Shown: positions 8,974-17,173 of the stretch, piece by piece | Numbering within the stretch: position 1 is the first letter of the stretch | Layout of the letters: each line of letters begins with the position of its first letter | Source of the DNA: CAZMVY01 sp964569765 | GTDB lineage: Bacteria > Planctomycetota > Phycisphaerae > UBA1845 > PWPN01 | NCBI GenBank assembly: GCA_964569765.1 | Contig: CAZMVY010000001.1 | Coordinates: 1 to 64,000, forward strand | DNA: 64,000 nucleotides | Direction: 5' to 3' | The notes under the pieces: model-generated | What the model saw: the letters and a program-made list of their open reading frames with translations, nothing else | Told to the model about the DNA's origin: nothing | The model's database searches: none | Program-made: the position numbers and the translations under genes

Positions 8974-10260
8974 CTACAGTACCTTTGCTGCATCCTCCAC
9001 GGCGACCAGCGTCCGCTCCACGTCGTCATCCGTGTGCGCCGTGGAAACGAACCATATCCCCTCCGGTACCACGCGGACGCCGCGATCCTGCAAAGCCACG
9101 GCGAAACGCCTGTACTTCTCCGCGTCGCGCGGCAGGTACGTACGGTAGTCACGGGCGTTCGGATCGCCGCCGAAGGACACATGGAACACGGCGGGCACCC
9201 CGCGAACCACCGCCTTCGGCATGGCCCGCCGAATCCCCTCCATCAGCCTCGTGCCGCGCATCCGCAGTTGCCGGTACACTGCCCCGTCGTCTGCGCTGAG
9301 TTCCTCGAGCGCCGCCAGCGCCGCCGCCATGCACGGCGCGCCCGCGTTGTACGTCCCCGCATGGGACACGCTCAGGTCGCCGAAGTATTTCATCAACTCG
9401 CGCTTCCCCGCGATCGCGCTCACCGGGAACCCCGCCGCCAATCCCTTCGCAAACGTGGCCAGGTCCGGCGTCACGCCGAAGTGCGCCTGCGCCCCCCCCG
9501 GCGCCAGCCGGAACCCCGTGATCACCTCGTCGAAGATCAGCACGGCCCCGTGCTTCGTGCACAGCTCGCGCATGCCCTGCAAATATCCCCGCTGCGGCAT
9601 GAGCGCGCCCATGTTGCACATCATCGGCTCCGTGATGACCGCGGCGATCTCGCCGGCGTGCGCATCCATCGTTTTTCGCAGCAGGTCAAGGTCGTTCCAC
9701 GGCAGCACGATCAGGTTGGCCGCGTCGCTGGCTGGCTGGCCCTTCGTGGCAGGAACCGGCACCGGCGCCTCGCGCGGCCCGGCCGCGTCGATTGGCGGCG
9801 CGTAGCTCCACATGTGGCTGTCGAACCAGCCGTGATAGTGGCCCTCGAATCGCACGATCTTCGTACGCCCCGTCACCGCCCGCGCCAGGCGGACCGCCCC
9901 GTGGATCGCCTCGGAGCCGCTGTTCGAGAAGCGAACCATCTCCGCGCACGGCACCATCGCGGCCATCTTCTCCGCGACGCGGACCTCCAGCTCGCTCTGT
10001 CCCGCGTACATCAGGCCCGTATCGATCTGCCTGTGCACGGCCGCGAGCACACGCTTCGGCGAGTGCCCCAGCAGCAGCGGCCCGCGCGCGAGCACATAGT
10101 CGATGAACTCGTTCCCATCCGCATCCCAAACGTGCGAGCCCTCGCCTCGTTCGTAAAACATCGGGTGCGGTTGCCAGCTCGCGCGGACGTTGCTGGATAT
10201 CCCGCCGGGGATCACCCTGCACGCCCGCTCGTAGAGCGCCTTTGAGCGATCAAATCTCAT
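8974..10260 (-). CDS. Class III aminotransferase (GSA-aminomutase-like)
   Basis: This is a PLP-dependent class III aminotransferase (428 aa) most like glutamate-1-semialdehyde 2,1-aminomutases. Visible motifs are the PLP-phosphate loop NSGSEAIHGAVRLARA, FEGHYHGW, the cofactor Asp in LIFDEVITGFR, and the Schiff-base Lys in FAKGLAAGFPVSA. A biosynthetic HemL normally has GGGLPVGA after the Lys, so the divergence here and the catabolic neighbourhood favour an amino-sugar or amino-acid transaminase over tetrapyrrole synthesis. The start at 10260 (MRFDRSKALYERA) matches the usual N-terminus; an upstream in-frame extension looks non-coding. It is 101 bases downstream of the MocA-type oxidoreductase and 172 bases upstream of the DUF4861 gene on the same strand. 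Confidence 0.86.
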   Translation of the reverse strand: MRFDRSKALYERACRVIPGGISSNVRASWQPHPMFYERGEGSHVWDADGNEFIDYVLARGPLLLGHSPKRVLAAVHRQIDTGLMYAGQSELEVRVAEKMAAMVPCAEMVRFSNSGSEAIHGAVRLARAVTGRTKIVRFEGHYHGWFDSHMWSYAPPIDAAGPREAPVPVPATKGQPASDAANLIVLPWNDLDLLRKTMDAHAGEIAAVITEPMMCNMGALMPQRGYLQGMRELCTKHGAVLIFDEVITGFRLAPGGAQAHFGVTPDLATFAKGLAAGFPVSAIAGKRELMKYFGDLSVSHAGTYNAGAPCMAAALAALEELSADDGAVYRQLRMRGTRLMEGIRRAMPKAVVRGVPAVFHVSFGGDPNARDYRTYLPRDAEKYRRFAVALQDRGVRVVPEGIWFVSTAHTDDDVERTLVAVEDAAKVL

Positions 10261-10361
10261 GCCCGTGCCGTTCCCTGACGCGAACCCGGTCGGTATGCCG
10301 GCCGGCCGTGAACACCTCGCCCAATCCGCGCGCAGGCGTCCGGAACCCGGACGCCGGTCCC

Positions 10362-11393
10362 TCACGCCGGCCGCACCTCCGCCCGCTTCTTCGACGACTC
10401 ATACGCCGCCAGCGCCACCGCCACCGACTGCCGCCCGTCGATGCCTGTCGCGCACGGCGGGCGCTTCTCGCGGATGCTTGCGAGGAAGTCGCTCATGTGG
10501 TCGCGGTACGACTGCATCCGCACCGGGTCGAGCTTGCCTTTGCCGGCCCAGTCGATCGGGGCCTGTGTCTCGATGACCTCCCACGGCCCACCGTCCGTCG
10601 AAACCCGGAGTTCGCCGTACGCGTCGAGGTCGATCAACCCACGCTCGCCGACAATCCACGCGGCGAACGCCGACCGCGGGAACCCGGGTCTGGGAATCTG
10701 GAACGATTCCCACAGGCTCGCCGTCGCGCCGTCGGCCAGTTCCATCAGCAGCATGCTCGTGCCCTCCACCTTCACCTCAGGCTCGATACTGCCGCAGCGG
10801 GCGTACACCGTCTTGACCTCGCTGCCGGTGAACCAGCGGATGCGGTCGATGCCGTGCACGCCGTGACCGAAGAGCGTGCCGAGGTTTTCCGGCGTATTCT
10901 GCCAGGGTGGCAGCGTACCCATCCCGCCGGGATTGAGCGCCAGCTCCTTGATCAGCAGGATGCGCCCGATCCGCCCCTCGTCGATGAGCCTTTTCGCGGC
11001 GATGTTGCATTTGCGGAACCGCTGCGTAAACGCGATGGCGCAGTTCACCCGGGCCTTTTCGCAGGCCGCGTTGATCGCGTCGCACTCGGCGACCGTCGAG
11101 GCCATCGGCTTCTCGATCAGCAGGTGCTTGCCCGCCTTTGCCGCCGCCAGCGCGTATTCGGCGTGCGTAGCGTGCGGCGTGGCCACGATGATCGCGTCGA
11201 TGTCGCTGCGCCCGATGAGCCGCTCGGCGCTCGCCTCGCAGGCCGCGCCGTACTGTTTCGCCAGCTCCGCCGAGCGCGAGCCGCCCGTGATCGCCACGAG
11301 CCTGGCCTGCTCCGCGCAGTACTTCGTGAGCGTTTCCGAATACGTCAGTCCCATGAACCCGGAACCGATGATGCCGATGCCGATAGCACTCAT
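10362..11393 (-). CDS. Gfo/Idh/MocA family oxidoreductase
   Basis: This NAD(P)-dependent oxidoreductase (343 aa) would act in the cytoplasm on a sugar, inositol or amino-sugar. The N-terminal Rossmann fold opens with IGIGIIGSGFMG. The signature LLIEKPMA carries the family catalytic Lys in the EKP motif at about residue 95. The C-terminal half contains GHGVHGIDRIRWFTG, where the conserved His/Asp pair sits in place of the usual HxxD. The start codon overlaps the stop codon of the upstream symporter gene as ATGA, so translation is probably coupled. This implies that it acts on the imported solute or its first product. The substrate cannot be predicted from sequence. Confidence 0.9.
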   Translation of the reverse strand: MSAIGIGIIGSGFMGLTYSETLTKYCAEQARLVAITGGSRSAELAKQYGAACEASAERLIGRSDIDAIIVATPHATHAEYALAAAKAGKHLLIEKPMASTVAECDAINAACEKARVNCAIAFTQRFRKCNIAAKRLIDEGRIGRILLIKELALNPGGMGTLPPWQNTPENLGTLFGHGVHGIDRIRWFTGSEVKTVYARCGSIEPEVKVEGTSMLLMELADGATASLWESFQIPRPGFPRSAFAAWIVGERGLIDLDAYGELRVSTDGGPWEVIETQAPIDWAGKGKLDPVRMQSYRDHMSDFLASIREKRPPCATGIDGRQSVAVALAAYESSKKRAEVRPA

Positions 11394-13198
11394 GCGCGCC
11401 GCTCCGCAATCTGCTTACGATCCGCCGGCGACACGGGCGGCCGGCTGCGTCGAAACATCAGAATCCCCGCCGTGGCGAGGACCAGGCCGATCGCCGCGTC
11501 CAGGCCGATCGCGATCGGTTCCCGCGCCCACGGAAGGATGCCGAGAATCAGTACACCGATCAGAAACGTGCAGATCCCGGTCACGCGGAACGGCGAAATC
11601 GCCGCCCGGCCGGGTTCCGTTCCGGCGACCCGATCCTGCTCCAGTTGGCCGATCGGGATGCGGATGCGGGCCAGGAACTTCTCCGCCCGATCGAGGTCCT
11701 CTGCCGCCTGCGGGAACAGAGTATTGCCGGCCAGGACCCCGAGAAGGGTCACGGCGGCGGAAAGCCAGAAAATGGCGTTCTCCCGCTCCAGTACTACGGC
11801 GCCGATGCTGAGCCGCCCCTTCTCGAGCAGAAACCCCACGAGGTGCCGCGATTCGCCGTCCGGGATTCCCGCCATGCCCACGAGAAGCCCGAGACCTGCG
11901 CAAAGACCGACCCCAAACCCGAGCAGCGCGCCCCGGCTGCTCAGGCGACTGGAGACCAGGCCCCACAGCATCGGAATGGCGACCGGCGGGACGGCCGCAC
12001 TGAACAGAGTCACCATATTCTTGAACATGGCGGCGTCCTTGCCGCTGCTCAGCAGGAAGGCTACGCCGATACTCAAGGCGCCCACCAGCAGGGTGGTGAG
12101 CCGCCCGACAAAGACAAGCTCCCGATGGCCGGCCTTCGGGCGCAGCAGGCGGTTGTAGATGTCGTTGGTCAGCACGCTCGCGCAGACGTTATAGTCGCTG
12201 CTCAACATAGACATGGTTGCGGAGAACATGGCGGCGAGCATCAACCCCATCATTCCGACGGGCAGGATCGCCAGGCACATCTTCGGATACACCCACGTAC
12301 TGTCTGCCAGGGGCGGCAGGAAGTGCCGCGCGGCCATCGCGGGAAGGAACATGACCGGCGTGGTCACGAGGTTGAGCACGACGACCAGCCAGCCGACCTT
12401 GAGCGCGTCGCGTTCCTTCGGCACGCAATAGAACTTCTGCACAAGCCCCCAATTGATGCTCCAGGACAGGGTATACAGAAAGATCAGCGAACCCAGGTAG
12501 AGCCAGGTGAACTCGCCGCCCGTCAGGCGGAAGAACCCCTCGGGCGAATTCTGGACGAACGCGTGGAGGCCCCCGGCATGGCTGATCGACAGGGGCAGGA
12601 TGATGATCACGGCGGCGAGCAGGACGACGAACTGCACGAAGTCGGTGACGGCCGCGGCCCAGAGCCCGCCCATAAACGTGTACGCGAGCATGATGACGGA
12701 GGACCAGAACATGCCTTGCTTCGGGTTTTCCAGCCCCAGGCCCAGCGACAGGAGCGTCCCGATGGCGACGATCTTGAGGGCGTCGTCGATGATCTTGACC
12801 GGCACCCCCTGCCAGGCGAAGAGCTGGCGGACCGCGGAGTTGTAGCGCGCCTCGAGGTACTCCACGGGACTGACCACGCGGGCGCGGCGCCAGCGGGTTG
12901 CGAAGAACAGGACGCTGAACAGGGCGGCCGGCACCGTGACCCAGTACATGCTCAACGCGACGCCCCCGTGCCGGTATGCAATAGCCGAGTAGTTCACGAA
13001 CGCAAAGGCGCTGAAGCTGGCCATGTAATACGACACGCCGCTGAGCCACCAGGGGATGCGGTTGCCACCGGTGAAGTAGTCCTTCATGCCCTTCATGTAG
13101 CGGTAGAAGTACGCGCCGATGCCGAGCATCAGGGCGAAGTAGCTCACGAGAATGAAGTAGTCCGGCCCCCGGAGGTGCGTCTGCGCCAGGATCGTCAT
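11390..13198 (-). CDS. SSS family sodium:solute symporter
   Basis: This is a 602-residue inner-membrane symporter of the sodium:solute symporter (SSS) family, which imports a sugar or organic acid with Na+. I see about thirteen to fourteen hydrophobic spans. The N-terminus has the typical GPDYFILVSYFALMLGIG span followed by KDYFTGGNRIPWWLSGVSYY, a hallmark SSS region. The start at 13198 is fixed by an ATGA overlap with the upstream lipoprotein stop; the frame is open for another 860 bases upstream, but that part is antisense-like overlap with the lipoprotein gene. The stop likewise overlaps the next ATG. A soluble tail (about residues 525-550) separates the last two spans. The neighbours suggest uptake of a product released by the DGD-repeat and DUF4861 proteins. 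Confidence 0.92.
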   Translation of the reverse strand: MTILAQTHLRGPDYFILVSYFALMLGIGAYFYRYMKGMKDYFTGGNRIPWWLSGVSYYMASFSAFAFVNYSAIAYRHGGVALSMYWVTVPAALFSVLFFATRWRRARVVSPVEYLEARYNSAVRQLFAWQGVPVKIIDDALKIVAIGTLLSLGLGLENPKQGMFWSSVIMLAYTFMGGLWAAAVTDFVQFVVLLAAVIIILPLSISHAGGLHAFVQNSPEGFFRLTGGEFTWLYLGSLIFLYTLSWSINWGLVQKFYCVPKERDALKVGWLVVVLNLVTTPVMFLPAMAARHFLPPLADSTWVYPKMCLAILPVGMMGLMLAAMFSATMSMLSSDYNVCASVLTNDIYNRLLRPKAGHRELVFVGRLTTLLVGALSIGVAFLLSSGKDAAMFKNMVTLFSAAVPPVAIPMLWGLVSSRLSSRGALLGFGVGLCAGLGLLVGMAGIPDGESRHLVGFLLEKGRLSIGAVVLERENAIFWLSAAVTLLGVLAGNTLFPQAAEDLDRAEKFLARIRIPIGQLEQDRVAGTEPGRAAISPFRVTGICTFLIGVLILGILPWAREPIAIGLDAAIGLVLATAGILMFRRSRPPVSPADRKQIAERRA

Positions 13199-15081
13199 TG
13201 TGCCGATTCCTTGCCCTCGATGAGTTCCGCCAGCGACGAGCAGACGGCGTCCAACCGCCCTTCCCCGTACGCCTGGTCCATTTCCGCCAGTCTCTTCGCC
13301 AGTTCCCAGCCCTGCGTCGATGCGGCCAGATGCTCGCGGTGGCGGCGCAAATCGCCCGCGCCGGCGCGGTCGAGTATCTCCTTCGACCGCTTCAGCAGGG
13401 TTTCGCGGAGCAAAACGTAATGCAGTTCGCGGATTACGTCCAGCACGTACCGTCGCTCCGTCGCAGACGTTGCCGCCGCGAGCGCCTGGCTCAGGCCCGT
13501 CGGCGGCGTGAACGGCTCGACCCGGTTCATCACGGCGAGGAGCCGCTCGTTTGCGGCGATTGCCTCCGGAAGGATTCTCTCCGTGTAGAGGCCCTGTACC
13601 CGCCTCCAGTCGTTCGGCAATACCGTCGCCCGCGGATCGCGGACAGTGCAGACACGTACGGGCGACGCTCCGCTGCCGAGATACGTCTCCCAGTGGTCGA
13701 AAAAGCCGTCGCCGTTCGTGTCGAACATACGCATCTCGCCGATCGGCTCCCTGTCGCCCAGACAACCGATCTCGATCCAGCCCTCCGTCGCACCCTTCAG
13801 ATGGATCCGTTGATCGACCGCGCTGTAGTACAGCTCGCGCCGCGTCGAGGGCGCCGGGCAGAACTCGCGGCGCATGTTCCACCGCTGCACCGGCCCGCCC
13901 GTGTTGTGCATGATCCGCCGGCCCCAGATCCAGAACACGCCCTCCCACCGCCAGTCCTGCTCGGCCTTCGGCGGGTAGCCGATCGCGATGGTGCCGTCCT
14001 CGAACTCCCTCCAGGAGAAGCCCGTCTGCTCGGCCGGATATGTCTCGGCGATCCGCCGGCAATCGGCATGCCGGGCGCAGATCGTCGTCTTCGGCGAGCG
14101 CCGCAGCGGGTTCGTGTGCCGCATGCCGCCAAAATCGTACGGCAGCCTGCCGGTCATATTAAAGCCCATATCGTAGTGCAGCGGCGTCTCCGCCGAGTTC
14201 CTGTCGTCCATGTCGATGCTGTAGCGGACATTGACCACGCCGATGGCCCGCAACTCAGGATAGAACGGCCCTTCGTATCGGGCGGCGTCGTTCGCAAAGT
14301 CTGCGTCCTTCTTCGGATCGAAACTGATCGGCGCTGCACTAAACCGCACGACGGCCCCGCTCTGCCCGTTGCCCTTCGTGTCGTAGAACGCGAACGGGCA
14401 CTCGCTGATCGGCCACCAGCACCGCCGCTCGGGGTCGTAGCGGTTCATGTAAAGCATGTTGTTGCCGTAAGGGTCGCTCGTGAAGCAGTTCGCCGAATAC
14501 TCGTAGTTCAACAGGCTCCACATCACCCCGTCGCCGTCGAGGTCCTCCCAGAACCACGCCCGCCGAAGCTCGCCCTTCACGAAGTAGCGGATGTCCATCT
14601 CCTCGGCCCGGCCATCGCCGTTATTGTCGATGTAGTCCACCATGCGATCGACAAGGCCGTCGCCGTCGTAGTCCACGACGTAGCAGTCGGAGTCGTGATC
14701 GCACTCCGGCCCGCCTACGCGCAGCACCGCTCCGGGTGGGATCCCCGCCGCTGCCATCATGTCGCCATCGTCGTCGATGTCCCACTCTATCGGTGACTGA
14801 TTCGTCCGCTTGCCGGTCAGCCGCTCCCGCCTGACGTGCATCCAGCCTCCCCCGGGCTCCGACGACCGGACGGTGAATTCGCGCCCGTCCACCAGTTGCG
14901 CTGCCTTCGGCCACCAGGGCTTGGTCTTCAGATCCAGCACGCCGTGCGAATCAAGCTGCGTCTCTTTTTCCCACCAGGGCGTCGCCGCCTGACACCCTGC
15001 GGCTGCCAGCCCGAGCAGGCACACGAGCAGCCGTCCGCGCCCCCCACGAACCCGGCCGTCTTCGGTCGTCGCCACCACCAT
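13195..15081 (-). CDS. DGD-repeat lipoprotein, unknown function
   Basis: This is a roughly 628-residue predicted lipoprotein with a signal sequence LLVCLLGLAAAGC, where the Cys would be lipidated. The mature part carries several Ca2+-site-like segments: DIDDDGDMM, DYDGDGLVDRM, DNNGDGRAEEM, DLDGDGVM and DTNGDGFFD. It aligns along most of its length with the N-terminal half of the 974-residue DUF4861 protein but lacks the DUF4861 domain. The C-terminal 130 residues are alpha-helical. The ATG at 15081 follows GAGGAGGG closely; a GTG at 15093 and one at 15078 are alternatives. It is the first gene of the minus-strand operon and overlaps the SSS gene by ATGA. A role as a surface binding protein or enzyme for the solute taken up is likely, but the function is unknown. 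Confidence 0.82.
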   Translation of the reverse strand: MVVATTEDGRVRGGRGRLLVCLLGLAAAGCQAATPWWEKETQLDSHGVLDLKTKPWWPKAAQLVDGREFTVRSSEPGGGWMHVRRERLTGKRTNQSPIEWDIDDDGDMMAAAGIPPGAVLRVGGPECDHDSDCYVVDYDGDGLVDRMVDYIDNNGDGRAEEMDIRYFVKGELRRAWFWEDLDGDGVMWSLLNYEYSANCFTSDPYGNNMLYMNRYDPERRCWWPISECPFAFYDTKGNGQSGAVVRFSAAPISFDPKKDADFANDAARYEGPFYPELRAIGVVNVRYSIDMDDRNSAETPLHYDMGFNMTGRLPYDFGGMRHTNPLRRSPKTTICARHADCRRIAETYPAEQTGFSWREFEDGTIAIGYPPKAEQDWRWEGVFWIWGRRIMHNTGGPVQRWNMRREFCPAPSTRRELYYSAVDQRIHLKGATEGWIEIGCLGDREPIGEMRMFDTNGDGFFDHWETYLGSGASPVRVCTVRDPRATVLPNDWRRVQGLYTERILPEAIAANERLLAVMNRVEPFTPPTGLSQALAAATSATERRYVLDVIRELHYVLLRETLLKRSKEILDRAGAGDLRRHREHLAASTQGWELAKRLAEMDQAYGEGRLDAVCSSLAELIEGKESAQ

Positions 15082-15122
15082 CGCCCTCCTCACCCCTGCC
15101 GTCGATTCCCGAACGGCTCCCG

Positions 15123-15151
15123 AGTATCACCCAAGCTCGCCGCGGTATCAA
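15123..15151 (-). promoter_or_regulatory. Promoter for the 15.1-4.3 kb operon
   Basis: Read on the minus strand, TTGATA (15151-15146), a 17-base spacer and GATACT (15128-15123) form a sigma-70-type promoter. The transcript would start near 15116, about 35 bases before the lipoprotein ATG. It is the only convincing promoter I see upstream of the seven-gene run. Confidence 0.55.
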
Positions 15152-15365
15152 TACGCCGGCAAGCCGCTCGTTCCCGAGACGCATAAGCCTGCGGCGCACA
15201 TAATGACCCGGCCTCAACCCGGCGCACCCGGAGCCCCGTCTGTCATCGTGCGGACGCGCTGCCCCCGGTCCCCCCTGCCAACCGCCGGCGTCGTCCCGTC
15301 CGCTCGCCACAGGCCCGCGGGGTCCCCCAGCCGGCGAGGAGGCATCACGCGGTCCGCAGGCGCAA

Positions 15366-15394
15366 TTGTCAATCTTCACCGTCCTGCTTATCCT
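15366..15394 (+). promoter_or_regulatory. Promoter for the ComEA-like gene
   Basis: TTGTCA at 15366-15371 and TATCCT at 15389-15394 are separated by 17 bases, giving a predicted start near 15401 and a leader of about 42 bases to the ATG at 15443. The rest of the 15082-15442 gap contains no other feature I can support apart from the divergent promoter at 15123-15151. Confidence 0.45.
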
Positions 15395-15442
15395 CACGCA
15401 CCAGGTTGTCGTACCCGGGTCGGTTTGGGTAACAGCCCCGCG

Positions 15443-15904
15443 ATGCCGGCGGGAACCACGCCGGAGAGCCTGCGTACAAGGATGTCCGCCACGCCCGCGA
15501 CAGATCGTCCGCCCGAGCCGCGCGTGCCTTTTCGCGTGTACCTCGTGTGCTATGGCATCCTGGGCCTGCTCCTGATTTACGCGCTTGTGTTCCGCTGGCT
15601 CCGGCCGGTCGTTCTCGAACAGCCGATCCGCATCGAGCCCGAACGCATCGCTCAGGTTCAACAGCGAATCGACCCGAACTCGGCCACATGGGCCGAGCTG
15701 ACGCGGTTGCCCGGCATAGGCGAGGCCGTCGCGAAGCGCATCGTGGAGTATCGCACGGAGCGACGTCGCGCCGACGGAGAAGGCGCAGCGCGCAAGCCCG
15801 TTTTCCGCACCCCCGAAGACCTGGCCGCCGTTAAAGGGATCGGTCGCAGCCTGATCGAACGGATCCGGCCGTACCTGATGTTCTCGCCGCCGGAGACGCC
15901 CTGA
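15443..15904 (+). CDS. ComEA-like helix-hairpin-helix membrane protein
   Basis: This small protein (about 153 aa) has one transmembrane segment (VYLVCYGILGLLLIYALV, about residues 31-48) and two helix-hairpin-helix units: IDPNSATWAELTRLPGIGEA (about 75-94) and FRTPEDLAAVKGIGRSLIER (about 120-139). This architecture matches ComEA-type DNA-binding proteins, in which a membrane-anchored HhH domain binds incoming DNA on the outer face of the cytoplasmic membrane. A 15-residue basic insertion between the two HhH units is unusual. The start is uncertain: ATG 15443 or 15482. It is convergent with the PilT-type ATPase (17 bases between stops). DNA uptake is a reasonable inference, but HhH proteins of this size also occur without competence. 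Confidence 0.8.
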   Translation: MPAGTTPESLRTRMSATPATDRPPEPRVPFRVYLVCYGILGLLLIYALVFRWLRPVVLEQPIRIEPERIAQVQQRIDPNSATWAELTRLPGIGEAVAKRIVEYRTERRRADGEGAARKPVFRTPEDLAAVKGIGRSLIERIRPYLMFSPPETP

Positions 15905-15921
15905 ACCGGCCCGACGGGGCC

Positions 15922-17019
15922 TCACACCGAATCGGGCTCGCTCGCGTACCGCCGTGCCGTCTCGCGCGTGATCCGGCCCGCCTGAACCAGCCGGCGAAGC
16001 GATTCATCGAGTGTCATCATGCCGTCGCGCTTGCCCGTCTGCAGCGCCGAGGCAATCGCCTCGATCTTGCCCGTCCGGATCGCGCTGGCTACGGCGTAGT
16101 TGTTGAACAGAACCTCCAGCGCGAGCGCCCGCCGCTCGCCTTCCCGCGCCGGTGCCAGCAGGTGCTGGCTGAGCACGCACCGCAGGCTCAGCGAGAGCTG
16201 CGACCGCACCGCCTCCTGCGCCTCCGAGCCGAACAGGTCCGCGACGCGGCTGATCGCGCCCTTCGTATCCAGCGTATGCACCGTCGAGAGGATCAGGTGA
16301 CCGGTCTCTGCCGCGCTCAACGCGATCTGGGCCGTGTCGCGGTCGCGGATCTCGCCGACCAGGATCACGTCCGGATCCTGCCGCAGGCCGTACTTCAGCC
16401 CGTCGTAGAAGCTCGCCACGTCCACCCCGACCTCCCGCTGCGTGATCACCGATCCGCCCCCGTGGGGGAACACGTACTCGATCGGCTCCTCGATCGTGAT
16501 GATCCGCCGCGAGTGCCGCTCCGCCAGGAGCTTCACGAGGATCGCCATCGACGTCGTCTTGCCCGAGCCCGTCACGCCCGTGAAGAGCACCAGCCCGTTG
16601 TGAAGCTGAAGGATCCGCTCCGCCGTATCCTCGGGAAAGCCAGCCCACTCCAGCGTCGGGATCTCGCTCGGGATGTGCCGGAAGCACACGCCGATCCGCT
16701 CCTGGTGCTGGAACAGGTTGACGCGGAATCGCTCCGAGCGACCGCGATGCTCCAGCGCGAACGAGAAATCGCAGTTCTTCTGCTCCTCGAACCGCGACCA
16801 CGCCGTCCCCGGCGTCACCGACCGCGCCATCGCCCCGATCGTCTCGCCGTCCAGCGGCGGCTGGTCGAGCGCCCGCAGCCGCCCATGTACGCGGAGGATC
16901 GGCGGATAACCCACCACCAGGTGCAGGTCCGACGCCTCCGTCGCGACGGCGGTCTGAAGCAGTCTCGCAATGTTCCCGGCAGCGGCGATCGGCGACGCGT
17001 CGGGCTTCGGTTTCGTCAT
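15922..17019 (-). CDS. PilT/PilU-type pilus retraction ATPase
   Basis: This 365-residue secretion-superfamily ATPase of the PilT/PilU group is a cytoplasmic hexamer that powers retraction of type IV pili. The Walker A motif is GVTGSGKTTS. It is followed by the Asp box region (IITIEEPIEYVF), the Walker B motif (DVILVGEIRD) and the His box (TGHLILSTVHT). The N-terminal PAS-like part contains SDLHLVVGYPPILRVHG, typical of PilT. The ATG at 17019 has GGGAG with a 5-base spacer. No pilin or other pilus gene is present in the window, so the partner machinery is elsewhere. Adjacency to a ComEA-like protein is consistent with DNA uptake or twitching. PilT and PilU cannot be separated confidently. Confidence 0.92.
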   Translation of the reverse strand: MTKPKPDASPIAAAGNIARLLQTAVATEASDLHLVVGYPPILRVHGRLRALDQPPLDGETIGAMARSVTPGTAWSRFEEQKNCDFSFALEHRGRSERFRVNLFQHQERIGVCFRHIPSEIPTLEWAGFPEDTAERILQLHNGLVLFTGVTGSGKTTSMAILVKLLAERHSRRIITIEEPIEYVFPHGGGSVITQREVGVDVASFYDGLKYGLRQDPDVILVGEIRDRDTAQIALSAAETGHLILSTVHTLDTKGAISRVADLFGSEAQEAVRSQLSLSLRCVLSQHLLAPAREGERRALALEVLFNNYAVASAIRTGKIEAIASALQTGKRDGMMTLDESLRRLVQAGRITRETARRYASEPDSV

Positions 17020-17052
17020 GGCGGACTCCCTGTGCGGACAATCCGTGCCATG

Positions 17053-17058
17053 ATTGTA
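17053..17058 (-). promoter_or_regulatory. -10 element upstream of the PilT-type gene
   Basis: On the minus strand TACAAT occurs 34 bases before the ATG at 17019. A weak TTGCAT lies 19 bases further upstream. The pair is a plausible but non-optimal sigma-70 promoter in the divergent gap shared with the sulfatase gene. Confidence 0.35.
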
Positions 17059-17173
17059 CACCGGGCCGGCGCGAAAGATGCAAGCGGCGTCCACTTGAAC
17101 GTGTCTCCGGGACCGGCGATACTCCCGGAACGCGGCAAAAACGCGAATCGTTCAGAAGCTTCGGAGACAGACG

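Noticed and set aside
13199..14062. Upstream extension of the SSS symporter
   Set aside because: It overlaps the lipoprotein in another frame, while an ATGA junction and the family N-terminus fix the start at 13198.
13198..14796. 532-codon plus-strand open frame
   Set aside because: It is antisense to the DGD-repeat lipoprotein; it has no start signal or motif and the minus-strand gene is well supported.
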